A stretch of 5,353 nucleotides of DNA from an uncultured Bryobacterales bacterium (GTDB lineage: Bacteria; Acidobacteriota; Terriglobia; Bryobacterales; UBA6623), in NCBI GenBank assembly GCA_946887065.1, contig CAMPKL010000293.1:1-5353 (forward strand), in the 5' to 3' direction. A program made the translations under genes and the position numbers. The notes beneath the pieces are model-generated. The model saw only the letters and a program-made list of their open reading frames with translations, ran no database searches and was not told the origin of the DNA. Shown here in pieces: positions 4,988 to 5,353 of this stretch (position 1 is its first letter; each line of letters begins with the position of its first letter).

Positions 4988-5353
4988 ATGACAGAGGATT
5001 TCCCTGGAGTCGAATCGGATCTGACGCCGCGAGGGCAGCTGCTCTACACAGCCCACATGACCCTCTGGTTGTGGCTCCTCCTTACCCTGATCGTAGCGCC
5101 CGCCGCCGCGCTTTCGCTTTACTTCTTGATCTGGAGCGAGCAAAGCCTTGGATCGATACCCGGTATCACTTTCACCTTGGTGGGACTGGGGGTGCCGGTC
5201 TTGTGTGTAGATACGTTGTTTAGGCGAGTGCTGTTCTATGAGCGATGCATAGTGACTTGCGGCCTCTTTCGTAGGACGCGCTGCATCGACTATTCGGTCG
5301 TGACATCCAGTGCTCGAGACCGTGAGCTATCCATCTATCTCACGAACGGTCGG
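4988..5353 (+). CDS. Partial membrane protein with probable bacterial PH-like domain, 3' end outside window
   Basis: An ATG directly after the TAG of the TIM-barrel gene opens a frame of 122 codons that runs to the window edge with no stop. Residues 1-23 are polar, and two hydrophobic segments follow at about 24-49 (MTLWLWLLLTLIV...) and 56-75. The stretch from residue 79 (RRVLFYERCIVTCGLFRRTR, then CIDYSVV) resembles the start of bacterial PH-like domains (bPH families), where two helices precede a strand-turn-strand containing a 'GLFRR...I.Y' pattern. GGGG (4980-4983) four bases before the ATG may serve as ribosome site, and the zero-base spacing suggests translational coupling with the upstream gene. 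A later Met24 (5057) is an alternative start. Four cysteines (C73, C87, C91, C99) lie in the second half. No specific function is recognised; the PH-like assignment rests on a short stretch. Confidence 0.6.
   Translation, partial: MTEDFPGVESDLTPRGQLLYTAHMTLWLWLLLTLIVAPAAALSLYFLIWSEQSLGSIPGITFTLVGLGVPVLCVDTLFRRVLFYERCIVTCGLFRRTRCIDYSVVTSSARDRELSIYLTNGR

Noticed and set aside
4978..5223. Plus-strand 81-codon frame across the start of the PH-like gene
   Set aside because: Out of frame with the better-supported open frame from 4988, which has two clear membrane helices and adjacency to the upstream stop; this one has no recognisable motif.
1..5353. Defence system, mobile element, CRISPR or phage signature
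   Set aside because: No transposase, integrase, nuclease or repeat-spacer pattern on either strand; all coding space is explained by the six genes listed.

Overview
This is a GC-rich, gene-dense bacterial window with no mobile element, CRISPR array, tRNA or rRNA gene that I can see. The gene content suggests Acidobacteriota, possibly a Solibacter/Bryobacter-type soil lineage: an exported multihaem cytochrome of the type with a long haem-free segment, a TMTC-like membrane glycosyltransferase with TPRs, and a Tat/lipoprotein-tagged TIM-barrel protein. The lineage is inferred from gene style only and is not proven by any marker gene.

Left part (1-995), minus strand: a SixA-type phosphohistidine phosphatase (510-995), followed downstream by a bactofilin (1-404, running off the left edge). 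The 105-base gap between them holds a small imperfect hairpin and no convincing terminator, so the two could be co-transcribed. The SixA gene and the next gene diverge from a gap of only 32 bases.

Right part (1028-5353), plus strand: four co-oriented genes. They are (i) a polytopic GT-C/TMTC-like glycosyltransferase with four C-terminal TPRs (1028-2734); (ii) an exported seven-haem c-type cytochrome starting at GTG (2829-3983); (iii) a hydroxypyruvate-isomerase-like TIM-barrel protein with a Tat-like signal and a lipobox-like Cys (4082-4987); and (iv) the first 122 codons of a two-helix membrane protein that leads into what looks like a bacterial PH-like domain (4988 to the right edge). The gaps are 94, 98 and 0 bases. 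Only the last pair is tight enough to argue strongly for one transcript. The end of the cytochrome gene carries a perfect 16-base palindrome and an overlapping GC-rich inverted repeat.

All four plus-strand products are predicted to be in or across the membrane, which hints at an envelope role, but nothing in the sequence ties them to a single pathway. I do not see a clearly new system. The points most worth checking are the 3'-end palindrome cluster, the exported Hyi-like protein with an altered active-site motif, the haem-free segment of the cytochrome, and the variant loop motif in the glycosyltransferase.
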